From the NCBI GenBank assembly GCA_023386885.1, contig JAEWIX010000038.1:1-18208 (forward strand): 18,208 nucleotides of DNA, given 5' to 3'. The stretch's first letter is position 1; every line of letters begins with the position of its first letter. Position numbers and translations under genes: made by a program. The stretch comes from Pseudomonadota bacterium (GTDB lineage: Bacteria; Pseudomonadota; Alphaproteobacteria; Rhizobiales; Xanthobacteraceae). A model generated the notes under the pieces. That model made no database searches, was not told the origin of the DNA, and saw only the letters and a program-made list of their open reading frames with translations. Below, one piece after another: positions 7,575 through 15,107 of this stretch.

Positions 7575-8303
7575 ATGACTGCTTCCGCCGACCTGTCATC
7601 CGTGAAAGCCATGGTGTTCGACGTCTTCGGCACGGTGGTCGATTGGCGCAGCAGCCTGATCGCCGATTTCACGCAATGGAGCGCGAAGCGCGGCCTCAGC
7701 GGCGACTGGACCGGCCTCGTCGATGCGTGGCGCGGCGCTTACGTGCCGTCGATGAACGAGGTGCGCAATCATCCGGAGCGCGGCTATCTCGCGCTCGATA
7801 GCCTGCATCGTCAGTCGCTGGACAAACTCGTCGCGCAGTTCGGCATCACAGGTCTGACTGAGGACGATCTCGCTTACATGACGTTGGGCTGGCACCGGTT
7901 GCAACCGTGGGCCGACAGCGTCAGCGGCCTGACCCGGCTGAAGCGCAAGTACACCATCAGCACATTGTCGAACGGCAACGTCGCTCTGCTCAATAACATG
8001 GCGAAGCACGCCGGCCTGCCGTGGGACCTGATCTTGAGTGCCGAATTGTTCGAGCATTACAAGCCGGACCCGGAAACCTATCTCGGCGCAGCGCGGCTGC
8101 TCGGTTTGCAGCCGGAGCAAGTGATGATGGTCGCTGCCCACAACAACGATCTCGCGGCCGCGCAGAAGCTCGGTTTGAAGACCGCCTTCGTGCCGCGTGT
8201 GACCGAATACGGCCCGCTGCAAACCAAGGACTTCAAGGCGGACGGCGATTGGGATGTCATCGCCGCCGATTTCAACGATCTCGCCGCGCGGACGGGCTGC
8301 TGA
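7575..8303 (+). CDS. Type II (S)-2-haloacid dehalogenase family hydrolase
   Basis: A 242-residue HAD-superfamily protein. The nucleophile motif is FDVFGTVVDWR, with Asp16 and Thr20. Motif II is STLSNGN (Ser132, Asn133). Motif III is HYKPDPETY, with Lys163 and Tyr169 at the spacing of haloacid dehalogenases. Motif IV is AAHNNDLAAAQKLG, with Asp192. These fit the subfamily that replaces the halogen of (S)-2-haloalkanoic acids by hydroxyl through an aspartyl ester. Many genomic members are annotated this way without a tested substrate and may be phosphatases or other HAD hydrolases. GAGG lies just upstream of the ATG. It sits between the GNAT gene (44 nt) and recJ (55 nt), likely in one transcript. 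No transporter or regulator of haloacid use is nearby, which weakens a catabolic role. Confidence 0.88.
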   Translation: MTASADLSSVKAMVFDVFGTVVDWRSSLIADFTQWSAKRGLSGDWTGLVDAWRGAYVPSMNEVRNHPERGYLALDSLHRQSLDKLVAQFGITGLTEDDLAYMTLGWHRLQPWADSVSGLTRLKRKYTISTLSNGNVALLNNMAKHAGLPWDLILSAELFEHYKPDPETYLGAARLLGLQPEQVMMVAAHNNDLAAAQKLGLKTAFVPRVTEYGPLQTKDFKADGDWDVIAADFNDLAARTGC

Positions 8304-8358
8304 TGGGCCGCGGCCCGCATTGCACGGCGCGCGATCGCGCCTATCTGATGCCTGCCCC

Positions 8359-10197
8359 ATGACGCCGCCCACCATCATTCCGCAGGAAACGCCGACGGCT
8401 TTTCTCGGCGTATCGCGCTCCGTGACCGGTCGCCTCTGGCGCGACCGTCTCGACGCGCGCGGCGCGGCGCAGGCGCTGGCCATCGTGCAGCGCCATCTAC
8501 TGCCGGAGATGCTCGCGCGTGTTCTCGCCGGGCGCGGTGTCGATCTCGACGCGGTCGACGATTTTCTCGATCCCACCATCCGCAAGCTGATGCCGGACCC
8601 CTTCACCGTGACGCAGATGGACGCGGCGGCGGTGCGGATCGCTGATGCGGTGACGCGTGGGGAGAAGGTCGCGATCTTCGGCGACTACGATGTCGATGGC
8701 GCGACGTCGTCGGCGCTGTTGGCATGGCATCTGAGGCATTGCGGGCTCGATCCGCTGATCCATATTCCCGATCGCATTTTCGAAGGCTACGGGCCGAACG
8801 TCGAAGCGGTGAAGGCGCTCGCCGCGAAGGGTGCGAAGCTACTCGTCACCGTCGATTGCGGCACCACCAGCATCGAGGCGCTGGCTGAGGCCAAGCGTCT
8901 CGGCATGTCGGTCGTGGTGATCGATCATCACCAATGCGGCGACGATCTACCGGTCGTCGATGCGCTGGTGAATCCGAACCGGCCGGACGATCTCTCCGGC
9001 CTCGGTCATCTCGCGGCGGTGGGGCTGGTGTTCGTCACGCTGGTTGCGGTCAATCGCGAGTTGCGCGGTCGCCGCTTCTGGAACGGCGAGCGGCCGGAGC
9101 CCGACCTGCTCGGTATGTTGCATCACGTTGCGCTTGGCACCGTCGCCGATGTGGCCTCGCTGACCGGGCTCAATCGTGCGTTTGTCGCCAAAGGCCTGAT
9201 CGCGTTGCGTCGGCGCGACCATGTCGGACACACCGCGCTGATGGACGTGTCGCGGTTGAACGGCCCGCCGGAAGCGTGGCATCTCGGCTTCATGCTGGGG
9301 CCGCGCATCAATGCCGGCGGCCGCATCGGCCGCGCCGATCTCGGCGTGCGGTTGTTACTTGAGGGCGACGTGTCGGAAGCGGCGCGCATCGCCGCCGAAC
9401 TCGATCGCCTCAACACCGAACGCCGCGTCATCGAGCAGGCTGCGGAAGCGCAGGCGGAAGCCGAGGCCCTGGCGTCACTCGGTCTCGAGGACAAGGGCGC
9501 GGTGATCGTCACTGCCGCCGAAGGCTGGCATCCCGGTGTGGTCGGTCTGGTCGCGGCGCGGCTGAAGGAAAAATTCGCGCGGCCCGCGTTTGCCATTGCG
9601 CTCGAGCCCGGCGGCATCGGCACCGGTTCGGGCCGCTCGATTTCCGGCGTCGATCTCGGCCGCGCGGTGCGGCAGGCGGTGACCGACGGCTTGTTGATGA
9701 AGGGCGGCGGCCACGCGATGGCGGCCGGCATCACGCTGCGCAAGGAGCAACTGGCGCCGTTCCGCGCCTACATCGAGAGCGCGTTGGCGAACGATGTCGC
9801 GCAATCGCGCAACGTCCGTGAATTGTTCGTCGACGGCGCGGTCAGCGCGCGTGCAGTGACGCCGGACCTGGTGGCGACGCTCAATCGCGCGGGCCCGTTC
9901 GGTGCCGGCAATCCGGAGCCGGTGATCGCGCTGCCGTCGCATCAACTGGTCTATGCCGACGAGGTCGGGCAGGCGCATTTGCGGCTGCGCTTCAAGGCGG
10001 GCGACGGCGCCATCGTCAACGGCATCGCGTTTCGCTCAGTGGGGCAACCGCTCGGCAATGCGCTGAAGGAGAACCGCGGACAGGTGCTGCATGTCGCGGG
10101 CTCGCTCACCGTCGATCGCTGGCAGGGCGCGGAGCGCGTGCAGTTGCGGGTGATCGACGTCGCGGTGCCGGACGCGGGGCCGGCAATGATCCGCTAG
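8359..10197 (+). CDS. recJ: Single-stranded-DNA-specific exonuclease RecJ
   Basis: RecJ degrades single-stranded DNA 5' to 3' in RecF-pathway recombination, mismatch repair and base excision repair, using Mn2+/Mg2+. From the ATG at 8359 the protein has 612 residues. The DHH phosphoesterase core shows GDYDVDGATSSALL (108-121), VDCGTTS (Asp166), IDHH (189-191), GTVADVASL (Asp264) and LGPRINAGGRIGRADLG (about 314-330). The DHHA1 domain has the GGGHAMAAGITL motif (449-460), followed by the OB-fold end. The open frame continues upstream to 8254 but would overlap the preceding gene's last codons; the ATG at 8359 gives the familiar alphaproteobacterial start PQETPTAFLGVSRSVTGRLW. No Shine-Dalgarno is visible before it, so translation may depend on coupling to the upstream gene. 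Its TAG stop overlaps that of the convergent transglycosylase gene. Confidence 0.95.
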   Translation: MTPPTIIPQETPTAFLGVSRSVTGRLWRDRLDARGAAQALAIVQRHLLPEMLARVLAGRGVDLDAVDDFLDPTIRKLMPDPFTVTQMDAAAVRIADAVTRGEKVAIFGDYDVDGATSSALLAWHLRHCGLDPLIHIPDRIFEGYGPNVEAVKALAAKGAKLLVTVDCGTTSIEALAEAKRLGMSVVVIDHHQCGDDLPVVDALVNPNRPDDLSGLGHLAAVGLVFVTLVAVNRELRGRRFWNGERPEPDLLGMLHHVALGTVADVASLTGLNRAFVAKGLIALRRRDHVGHTALMDVSRLNGPPEAWHLGFMLGPRINAGGRIGRADLGVRLLLEGDVSEAARIAAELDRLNTERRVIEQAAEAQAEAEALASLGLEDKGAVIVTAAEGWHPGVVGLVAARLKEKFARPAFAIALEPGGIGTGSGRSISGVDLGRAVRQAVTDGLLMKGGGHAMAAGITLRKEQLAPFRAYIESALANDVAQSRNVRELFVDGAVSARAVTPDLVATLNRAGPFGAGNPEPVIALPSHQLVYADEVGQAHLRLRFKAGDGAIVNGIAFRSVGQPLGNALKENRGQVLHVAGSLTVDRWQGAERVQLRVIDVAVPDAGPAMIR

Positions 10198-11417
10198 CCG
10201 CCGCGTAACCGCGCCAGCACCTTGAGGCCGGCGTAGCCGTCGGCGGGCAGGCCGACCTTCTGCTGAAAGTCCTTCACCGCCTTCATGGTGTCGTTACCGA
10301 CGCGGCCGTCGGTGCCGCCGGTGTCGAAGCCGGCTTTTGTCAGGCGCGTCTGCACTTCCTGAATTTCGGCTAACGTCAGCGCGCGTTCGGAGCCGGGGAA
10401 GGGGTGGATGAACGGCCCCGCGCCGAGGATGCGGTCACCGAGATGACAGATCGCCAGTGCGTAGTTCATCGACGGGTTGTAGCTGCGCACCGAATAGAAA
10501 TTCGGGCCGAGCAGGAACGAGGGGCCGCCTTGCACCGGTGTCCATAGTTTCGCCGTCGCGTTCGGGTGCGGAAACGGCCGCCCATCGGCACGCGTCACGC
10601 CGGCGCTGGCCCATGCCGCATAGCTGCGGCTGCCCGACGCGCCACCCGATGCGCGCACTTCATAACCCCAGTGTTCGTTGCGATGATATTTGCCGCGCTT
10701 CACCAGATAGCGCGCGGTCGATCCCAACGCGTCGTCGGGCCTGCCGAACGGTGAGACGCGACCGTCGCCGTCGTAATCGAAGCCGACATTGAGCCAGACT
10801 TCCGGCATCCATTGCGTGTGACCCATCGCGCCGGCCCACGAGCCGCGCATTTCAGTGGGCGTGCTCCAGCCGCGCTGCACGATCTTCAGTGCGTTGATCA
10901 GTTCGGTTTCCCAATAGGCGCGGCGGCGCGGCTCGCGCCACGCCAGCGCGGCGAGCGAGGGAAACACCGGGCGCATATGGTTCTGCTGTACCAGCGGGTC
11001 GCCATAGGCGGACTCGACGCCCCACAGCGCCAGCAGCGTGCCGCGCTCGACGCCGAAATCCTTCTCGATGCGCGCGAACAGCGATTGATGTTTCCGCAAC
11101 GCTTCCTTGCCGGCGATCAGCCGCCAGTCCGACACCCGGCGATTGATGTACTGCCAGACCTGTTCGTGGAATTCCGGTTGCTTGCGCATCTTCGCGAACA
11201 CGCTCATGTCCGGCTCGATCCGGCCGAGAACTCTGCGATAGGTCTGGTCGGAAATGCCGCGTGCGCGGGCCTTGGCCTCGAAGCCGTCGCGCCATGTATC
11301 GAAGCCTGCCGGCGCGGCAAATGTCGCAGTCGGAGCGGCGACCAACGCACTTGCCCCGGCGGCTGCCTGCAACAGACGGCGGCGTGTCATCGTCATGCGG
11401 GAATCGCTGTCATCCAT
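10194..11417 (-). CDS. Lytic murein transglycosylase, MltB family, with peptidoglycan-binding domain
   Basis: This periplasmic enzyme cleaves the MurNAc-GlcNAc bond of peptidoglycan, leaving 1,6-anhydro ends. From the ATG at 11417 it has 407 residues: a signal with a twin-arginine-like RRRLLQAAAGASALVAAP (12-29), a transglycosylase domain (about 38-335) with catalytic Glu135 in WGVESAYGD and the AMGHTQWMP motif (197-205), and a C-terminal peptidoglycan-binding domain (about 349-404, with DGRVGNDTMKAVKDFQ). Other possible starts are 11447 (ATG, longer) and 11396 (ATG, beginning right at the Tat signal); none has a clear ribosome binding site. The signal is not a lipoprotein signal, so it is soluble, unlike E. 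coli MltB. It lies 64 nt downstream of the M23 peptidase gene in the same direction, and may be co-transcribed with it. Confidence 0.92.
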   Translation of the reverse strand: MDDSDSRMTMTRRRLLQAAAGASALVAAPTATFAAPAGFDTWRDGFEAKARARGISDQTYRRVLGRIEPDMSVFAKMRKQPEFHEQVWQYINRRVSDWRLIAGKEALRKHQSLFARIEKDFGVERGTLLALWGVESAYGDPLVQQNHMRPVFPSLAALAWREPRRRAYWETELINALKIVQRGWSTPTEMRGSWAGAMGHTQWMPEVWLNVGFDYDGDGRVSPFGRPDDALGSTARYLVKRGKYHRNEHWGYEVRASGGASGSRSYAAWASAGVTRADGRPFPHPNATAKLWTPVQGGPSFLLGPNFYSVRSYNPSMNYALAICHLGDRILGAGPFIHPFPGSERALTLAEIQEVQTRLTKAGFDTGGTDGRVGNDTMKAVKDFQQKVGLPADGYAGLKVLARLRGG

Positions 11418-11481
11418 GGGATGAGTGTAGGCGGCGCGTCGCAGCACGCCAAAGGTCTTTTCGACGCGGAACGGAACCCGG

Positions 11482-13149
11482 CTATTCGCTTTTCGTGGCG
11501 GGTTCGGTTGCCGCGGAACCTTCGCCAGAGGGCGTTGCGGCTTTCGCCTCGGTGTCGGTCCCGGGGACTTCGCGGCCGCGTCCCTCGATCAGCCGCTCAT
11601 AGGCGGAAATCAGCGTCACGTACGGATTGACCCAGAGCCAGCCTTCGCGCGTGAACACCTGCACGTCGAAATGCAGGTGAACGGTAGTGCCGCCCTGATA
11701 GTCCTGATAGTTCGACACCAGCCCGAGCTTCTCGCCCTCGGCAACGTGCCGGCCGTTCAGCACGCCGTCGGCATCGAGTTGAGCTGGATTCATGTGCATG
11801 TAGCGGAAGCGGATATGTTCGGTCCGGGTGTTGACCAGCAATGTCACGGCTTCCCGCTTGGGTGAGCGTAACAGGGTGCCGTCGCGCACCGCGAGCACCG
11901 GAAAGATATCCGGCTCGCAGCGGTCGGCGCTCTCGTTGCGCAGCCGGCAGGCGGACGGGCGGATGTCCTGACCCTGATGGCCGAACCCGCTGGCGCATTG
12001 CCCGACTTCGAAATCCCGTGCCTCGCAGAAATTGTCCTGCCACGGATAAGAGTAGTTCTCGCGGGCGGACTCGTCGAACACCAGCGGCTTGTTGTTCGAC
12101 TTGCAGTGATACTTCGCACCCTTGCGATAAGGCGGCGGCACCCGGCCGCGCTGAAAGCAGTCGCCCCAGTTCAGGAACGATTGCGAGTTGGCATAGGCGG
12201 GGGCTTCCAGCAGCGGAAAGCGGATCTGCGAATAGACCGTCCAGTCGGCATGGCCGCTCTGTTCACGATAGCCGCTGTTGGCGATGATCTCTCCCGGCGG
12301 ACGATAGGTGAAGTCGAGAGACCAGTTGCCGGGACGCGGCGAGATGTCCGCGGTCTTGTTGGAGCGCGCGCGCGACGGTTGGCCTCCGACGATGCGAAGG
12401 GCCTTGATAAAACGCTCGGCCACGCTCGATGCTTCACGGCAGGCGAGGCGGTCGGCGCGCGGCACGCTGTCGAGGCAATGGATCGAGACAACATAGGGGA
12501 CGCCGAACGCCGTGAACCGATAGCGCACGTAACCCTCGCGGATCACGCGGCGAACATCCGGGAATTGCCCCACCAGCGCGCGTACCGACTCGCCTTTGTT
12601 GGCGACCGGATCGTTGATGTCATAAACCAGCAGCGATCCAGTGATCTGCACTTCGACCGGCTTGGCGTAGACGCGCTCGGGAGCGCCGTCCCCCGCCGAG
12701 CGCGGCAGGCTGAACAAGGCGTCGTAACCGGCGCCGCCCGCAACGAACATCTCTGCTTTGTTGAATCCCGATTGATAATGGGAGATCGCGATGCTGTCGG
12801 GTGCGCCGCTGTCCCGGTCCCTGACGTAGCTGGCCGTATCGAACGGCAGCAGCACAGGCACAGGGCTGCGGCTGATGCCGCGAAACAGCGGTGAGGTGAT
12901 GGCGTTCAATTGCTCGAACGCGGGCATGACGCGCGGATCGGACGGCGACAGCCGGCGGCGGCTGGTGAATGTGAAGCGGCCCGCCAGCTCGGGATGCGCG
13001 GCGATCTCCGACTTGAACTGATCGAGCGCCGCGCGCCACTCGACATGAATCGCCGAGATCGCGGGAGTCTTGAATTCCTCGGCGGCGGCAGGAGCCGCGA
13101 GGACCACCAGACCCACGAGCGCTGAGAGGCACCGCCTTCCAGAGAGCAT
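11482..13149 (-). CDS. Exported M23 family (LytM-type) metallopeptidase with long N-terminal region
   Basis: A 555-residue protein from the ATG at 13149, with a classic signal peptide (MLSGRRCLSALVGLVVLAAP, then AAAEEF). The C-terminal M23 zinc domain (about 385-510) has all ligands: GHQGQD (His391, Asp395) and HLHFDV (His491, His493), with YMHM (His452) before it. M23 enzymes cut peptide cross-links in peptidoglycan. The N-terminal region of about 360 residues matches no family I recognise. The mature part has eight cysteines (225, 237, 331, 349, 375, 385, 401, 411), fitting disulfides in the periplasm. The tail after about 525 is low complexity (Gly/Glu/Ala/Thr). A TTG at 13179 with GGGAG 8 nt upstream is a real alternative start, adding ten residues. 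It lies between efp and the transglycosylase gene in the same direction. Confidence 0.9.
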   Translation of the reverse strand: MLSGRRCLSALVGLVVLAAPAAAEEFKTPAISAIHVEWRAALDQFKSEIAAHPELAGRFTFTSRRRLSPSDPRVMPAFEQLNAITSPLFRGISRSPVPVLLPFDTASYVRDRDSGAPDSIAISHYQSGFNKAEMFVAGGAGYDALFSLPRSAGDGAPERVYAKPVEVQITGSLLVYDINDPVANKGESVRALVGQFPDVRRVIREGYVRYRFTAFGVPYVVSIHCLDSVPRADRLACREASSVAERFIKALRIVGGQPSRARSNKTADISPRPGNWSLDFTYRPPGEIIANSGYREQSGHADWTVYSQIRFPLLEAPAYANSQSFLNWGDCFQRGRVPPPYRKGAKYHCKSNNKPLVFDESARENYSYPWQDNFCEARDFEVGQCASGFGHQGQDIRPSACRLRNESADRCEPDIFPVLAVRDGTLLRSPKREAVTLLVNTRTEHIRFRYMHMNPAQLDADGVLNGRHVAEGEKLGLVSNYQDYQGGTTVHLHFDVQVFTREGWLWVNPYVTLISAYERLIEGRGREVPGTDTEAKAATPSGEGSAATEPATKSE

Positions 13150-13216
13150 ATCAGCGCAACGTGAGATGGTGTTTCGCAATCGTTCGGCTCCCGCGGGCCG
13201 TCAGGCGATGGACCTG

Positions 13217-13247
13217 ATCGAAGTTAGTCCTTATCGAGTTAGTCCTT
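13217..13247 (-). repeat. Tandem duplication across the efp stop codon
   Basis: Two adjacent units, 13217-13232 (16 nt) and 13233-13247 (15 nt), differ by one inserted base. On the minus strand each reads AAGGACTAACT(T)CGAT. The unit contains the last two efp codons (AAG GAC) and its TAA, so the copy after the stop gives a second in-frame AAG GAC TAA. It looks like a slippage duplication and acts, at least on paper, as a back-up stop. Confidence 0.8.
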
Positions 13248-13805
13248 GGCACGCTCGACGTAGGAGCCATCCTCGGTCAGGACGACGATCCGGGTGCCGA
13301 CGCCGACATGCGGCGGCACCGCCGAGCGGACGCCGTTCGACAGCATGGCGGGCTTGTAGGACGACGATGCAGTCTGGCCCTTGGTCACCGGCTCGGTCTC
13401 GACCACTTCGAGGGTGACACGCTGCGGCAGCGTGATGGCGACCGGCACCACGTCGTGCATCGACAGTTTGACCGTCATGTTTTCCTGAAGGTAGGGCGCG
13501 GAACTGCCCACAACGTCCTTCGGAACCTGAACCTGGTCATAGGTCTCGGCATTCATGAAGTGGAAGCCGTCGCCGTCCTCATAGAGGAAGTTGTAGTTGC
13601 GGTCCTCGATGGTGGCACGCTCGACCTGGTCGGTGGTCTTGTAGCGTTCGGATATCTTTACGCCGTCGCTGATTCGGCGCATTTCGATCTGGCTGACCGG
13701 CGTGCCCTTGCCGGGGTGGATGTTTTCGGCGGACAAGACCACATAAAGCTGGCCGTTTTGCTCGATCACATTGCCCTTGCGGATAGAACTGGCGATGACT
13801 CTCAC
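13239..13805 (-). CDS. efp: Translation elongation factor P
   Basis: EF-P binds between the ribosomal P and E sites and relieves stalling at runs of prolines. The protein has 188 residues, the standard length, with the three beta-barrel domains of the family: KOW-like N-domain (1-64), central domain (about 65-128) and C-domain (about 129-188), with the family signature region TASSSYKPAMLSNG in the C-domain. The loop HPGKGTP carries Lys33, equivalent to E. coli Lys34, the residue that receives beta-lysine. The start is GTG at 13805, with AGGA 9 nt upstream; it gives the expected MRVIASSIRKGNVIEQ start. The open frame to 13886 adds residues foreign to the family. It is divergent from epmA-epmB, which encode its modifying enzymes. 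Its stop codon lies in a tandem duplication. Confidence 0.97.
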   Translation of the reverse strand: MRVIASSIRKGNVIEQNGQLYVVLSAENIHPGKGTPVSQIEMRRISDGVKISERYKTTDQVERATIEDRNYNFLYEDGDGFHFMNAETYDQVQVPKDVVGSSAPYLQENMTVKLSMHDVVPVAITLPQRVTLEVVETEPVTKGQTASSSYKPAMLSNGVRSAVPPHVGVGTRIVVLTEDGSYVERAKD

Positions 13806-13911
13806 AGAAAATATTCCTAGCGTTCGGGTTCGGGGCCGATCGGGCCAAGACGGTTCCGGCGGCGAAGCGGTTTCGGGCTGCAACATACTGATTTGGGCCG
13901 CTGATGCTAGA

Positions 13912-13955
13912 GCGTTTTCAAGCGAAGTGGATACCGGTTCGCGTCAAGAAAACGC
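13912..13955. repeat. Palindromic element with GTGGNNACCGG loop, copy 2
   Basis: The outer stem GCGTTTTC (13912-13919) pairs with GAAAACGC (13948-13955). The inner stem GCGAA (13922-13926) pairs with TTCGC (13938-13942). The loop is GTGGATACCGG. The layout is that of the element at 5893-5941, with nearly the same loop but different stem sequences. It lies in the divergent efp/epmA region, 107 nt upstream of the efp start. Confidence 0.8.
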
Positions 13956-13969
13956 GTCAAAAGTAGAAT

Positions 13970-14012
13970 CTGGAGCCCCGTTCCGATTTGATCGGAACGG
14001 AAATGGCTCCAG
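13970..14012. repeat. Extended hairpin upstream of epmA
   Basis: A perfect 10-bp inner stem (CCGTTCCGAT 13978-13987 with ATCGGAACGG 13991-14000) has a TTG loop. It is enclosed by an 8-bp outer stem (CTGGAGCC 13970-13977 with GGCTCCAG 14005-14012), with a 4-nt AAAT bulge on one side. It lies 42 nt before the epmA ATG and 14 nt after the preceding palindrome. It may be another dispersed repeat or a structure in the epmA leader; it lacks a T-tract. Confidence 0.8.
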
Positions 14013-14054
14013 GGGGCTGGGGTCAACATTTGTGCTCCGCATCGGCGGACGATC

Positions 14055-15107
14055 ATGAGTCCGGATGATCGCCCTTCGCCGTGGTGGAACCGAAATCGCC
14101 ATCAGGATCGCAGACCCTTTCTGATGGCGCGCAGCGCCATCACGATGGCCTGCCGGAACTGGTTTACGGCAGCCGGATTCGTCGAGGTCGAAACCGGCGT
14201 GCTTCAGGTGTCGCCCGGAAACGAAACCCATCTGCACGCACCGCGCACCACGCTGACCGGTCCCGAAGGCCAAAGCCTGCCGCGTTACCTGCGCACTTCG
14301 CCGGAGTTCGCCTGCAAGAAACTGCTGTCGGCGGGCGAGAGCCGGATCGTCGAATTCGCCCGCGTGTTCCGCGACCGTGAGCGCGGCGACCGACATCTGC
14401 CGGAATTCACCATGCTGGAATGGTATCGCGCCGACGAACCATATGAAGCGGTGATTGCGGATTGTCTGGCATTGATCGCGCTGGCGGCGGATACCACGCA
14501 AACTCGCACTTTTGCATTTCGGGGACGCAGTGCCGATCCGTTTGCTGACGCTGAATGGCTGACCGTGGCCGAGGCGTTTCAACGCGCCGCCGGCATCGAT
14601 CTGCTGGCGACCATAGATGGCAGCGAAGGCAAGCGCCAGGCATTGGCCGATGCCGCGCGTGGCAAGGTGCGCGTAGCCGACGACGACACATGGTCGGATA
14701 TCTTCAGCAAGATTTTGGTCGAGCATGTCGAGCCGCAGCTCGGGCAGGGCAAGCCGACGGTGCTCTATGAATACCCGGCGCCGGAGTCCGCGCTGGCACG
14801 GACAAAACCATCGGACCCGCGTGTCTCGGAGCGGTTCGAGATCTATGCCTGCGGCGTCGAACTCGCCAACGGCTTTGGCGAACTGACCGACGCGCGCGAA
14901 CAGCGGCGGCGGTTCGAACTGGCGATGGACGACAAGGAGCGGCTTTACGGCGAGCGCTATCCGCTCGACGAGGATTTTCTCGCTGCACTTGCGGCGATGC
15001 CGCAGGCGAGCGGCGTGGCGCTCGGCTTCGACCGGCTGGTGATGCTGGCGTCCGGCGCGCAGCGGATCGATCAGGTGGTGTGGACGCCGCCGGCAGGCAA
15101 CGCATGA
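14055..15107 (+). CDS. epmA: EF-P lysine lysyltransferase (EpmA/GenX/PoxA)
   Basis: EpmA is a paralogue of the class II lysyl-tRNA synthetase core that activates (R)-beta-lysine with ATP and attaches it to the tip lysine of EF-P. The protein has 350 residues and lacks the anticodon-binding domain, as expected. Class II motif 2 is seen at about 103-124 (ARVFRDRE then LPEFTMLEWYR) and motif 3 at 320-329 (GVALGFDRLV). Other EpmA hallmarks are TSPEFACKKLL (81-91), VLYEYPAPESALAR (236-249) and the stretch ERFEIYACGVELANGFGELT (259-278). The ATG at 14055 has only a weak GGCGGA upstream; a later ATG at 14124 would cut the conserved N-terminus. epmB overlaps its stop codon by ATGA, so the two are translationally coupled. 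efp is divergent next door. Confidence 0.95.
   Translation: MSPDDRPSPWWNRNRHQDRRPFLMARSAITMACRNWFTAAGFVEVETGVLQVSPGNETHLHAPRTTLTGPEGQSLPRYLRTSPEFACKKLLSAGESRIVEFARVFRDRERGDRHLPEFTMLEWYRADEPYEAVIADCLALIALAADTTQTRTFAFRGRSADPFADAEWLTVAEAFQRAAGIDLLATIDGSEGKRQALADAARGKVRVADDDTWSDIFSKILVEHVEPQLGQGKPTVLYEYPAPESALARTKPSDPRVSERFEIYACGVELANGFGELTDAREQRRRFELAMDDKERLYGERYPLDEDFLAALAAMPQASGVALGFDRLVMLASGAQRIDQVVWTPPAGNA

Noticed and set aside
10812..12894. Plus-strand open frames of 272 and 305 codons opposite the transglycosylase and M23 genes
   Set aside because: The minus-strand genes have complete catalytic motifs and signal peptides; these are their shadows.
13806..13886. N-terminal extension of EF-P from an upstream ATG
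   Set aside because: The extra 27 residues do not belong to EF-P; GTG at 13805 with AGGA upstream gives the normal 188-residue protein.
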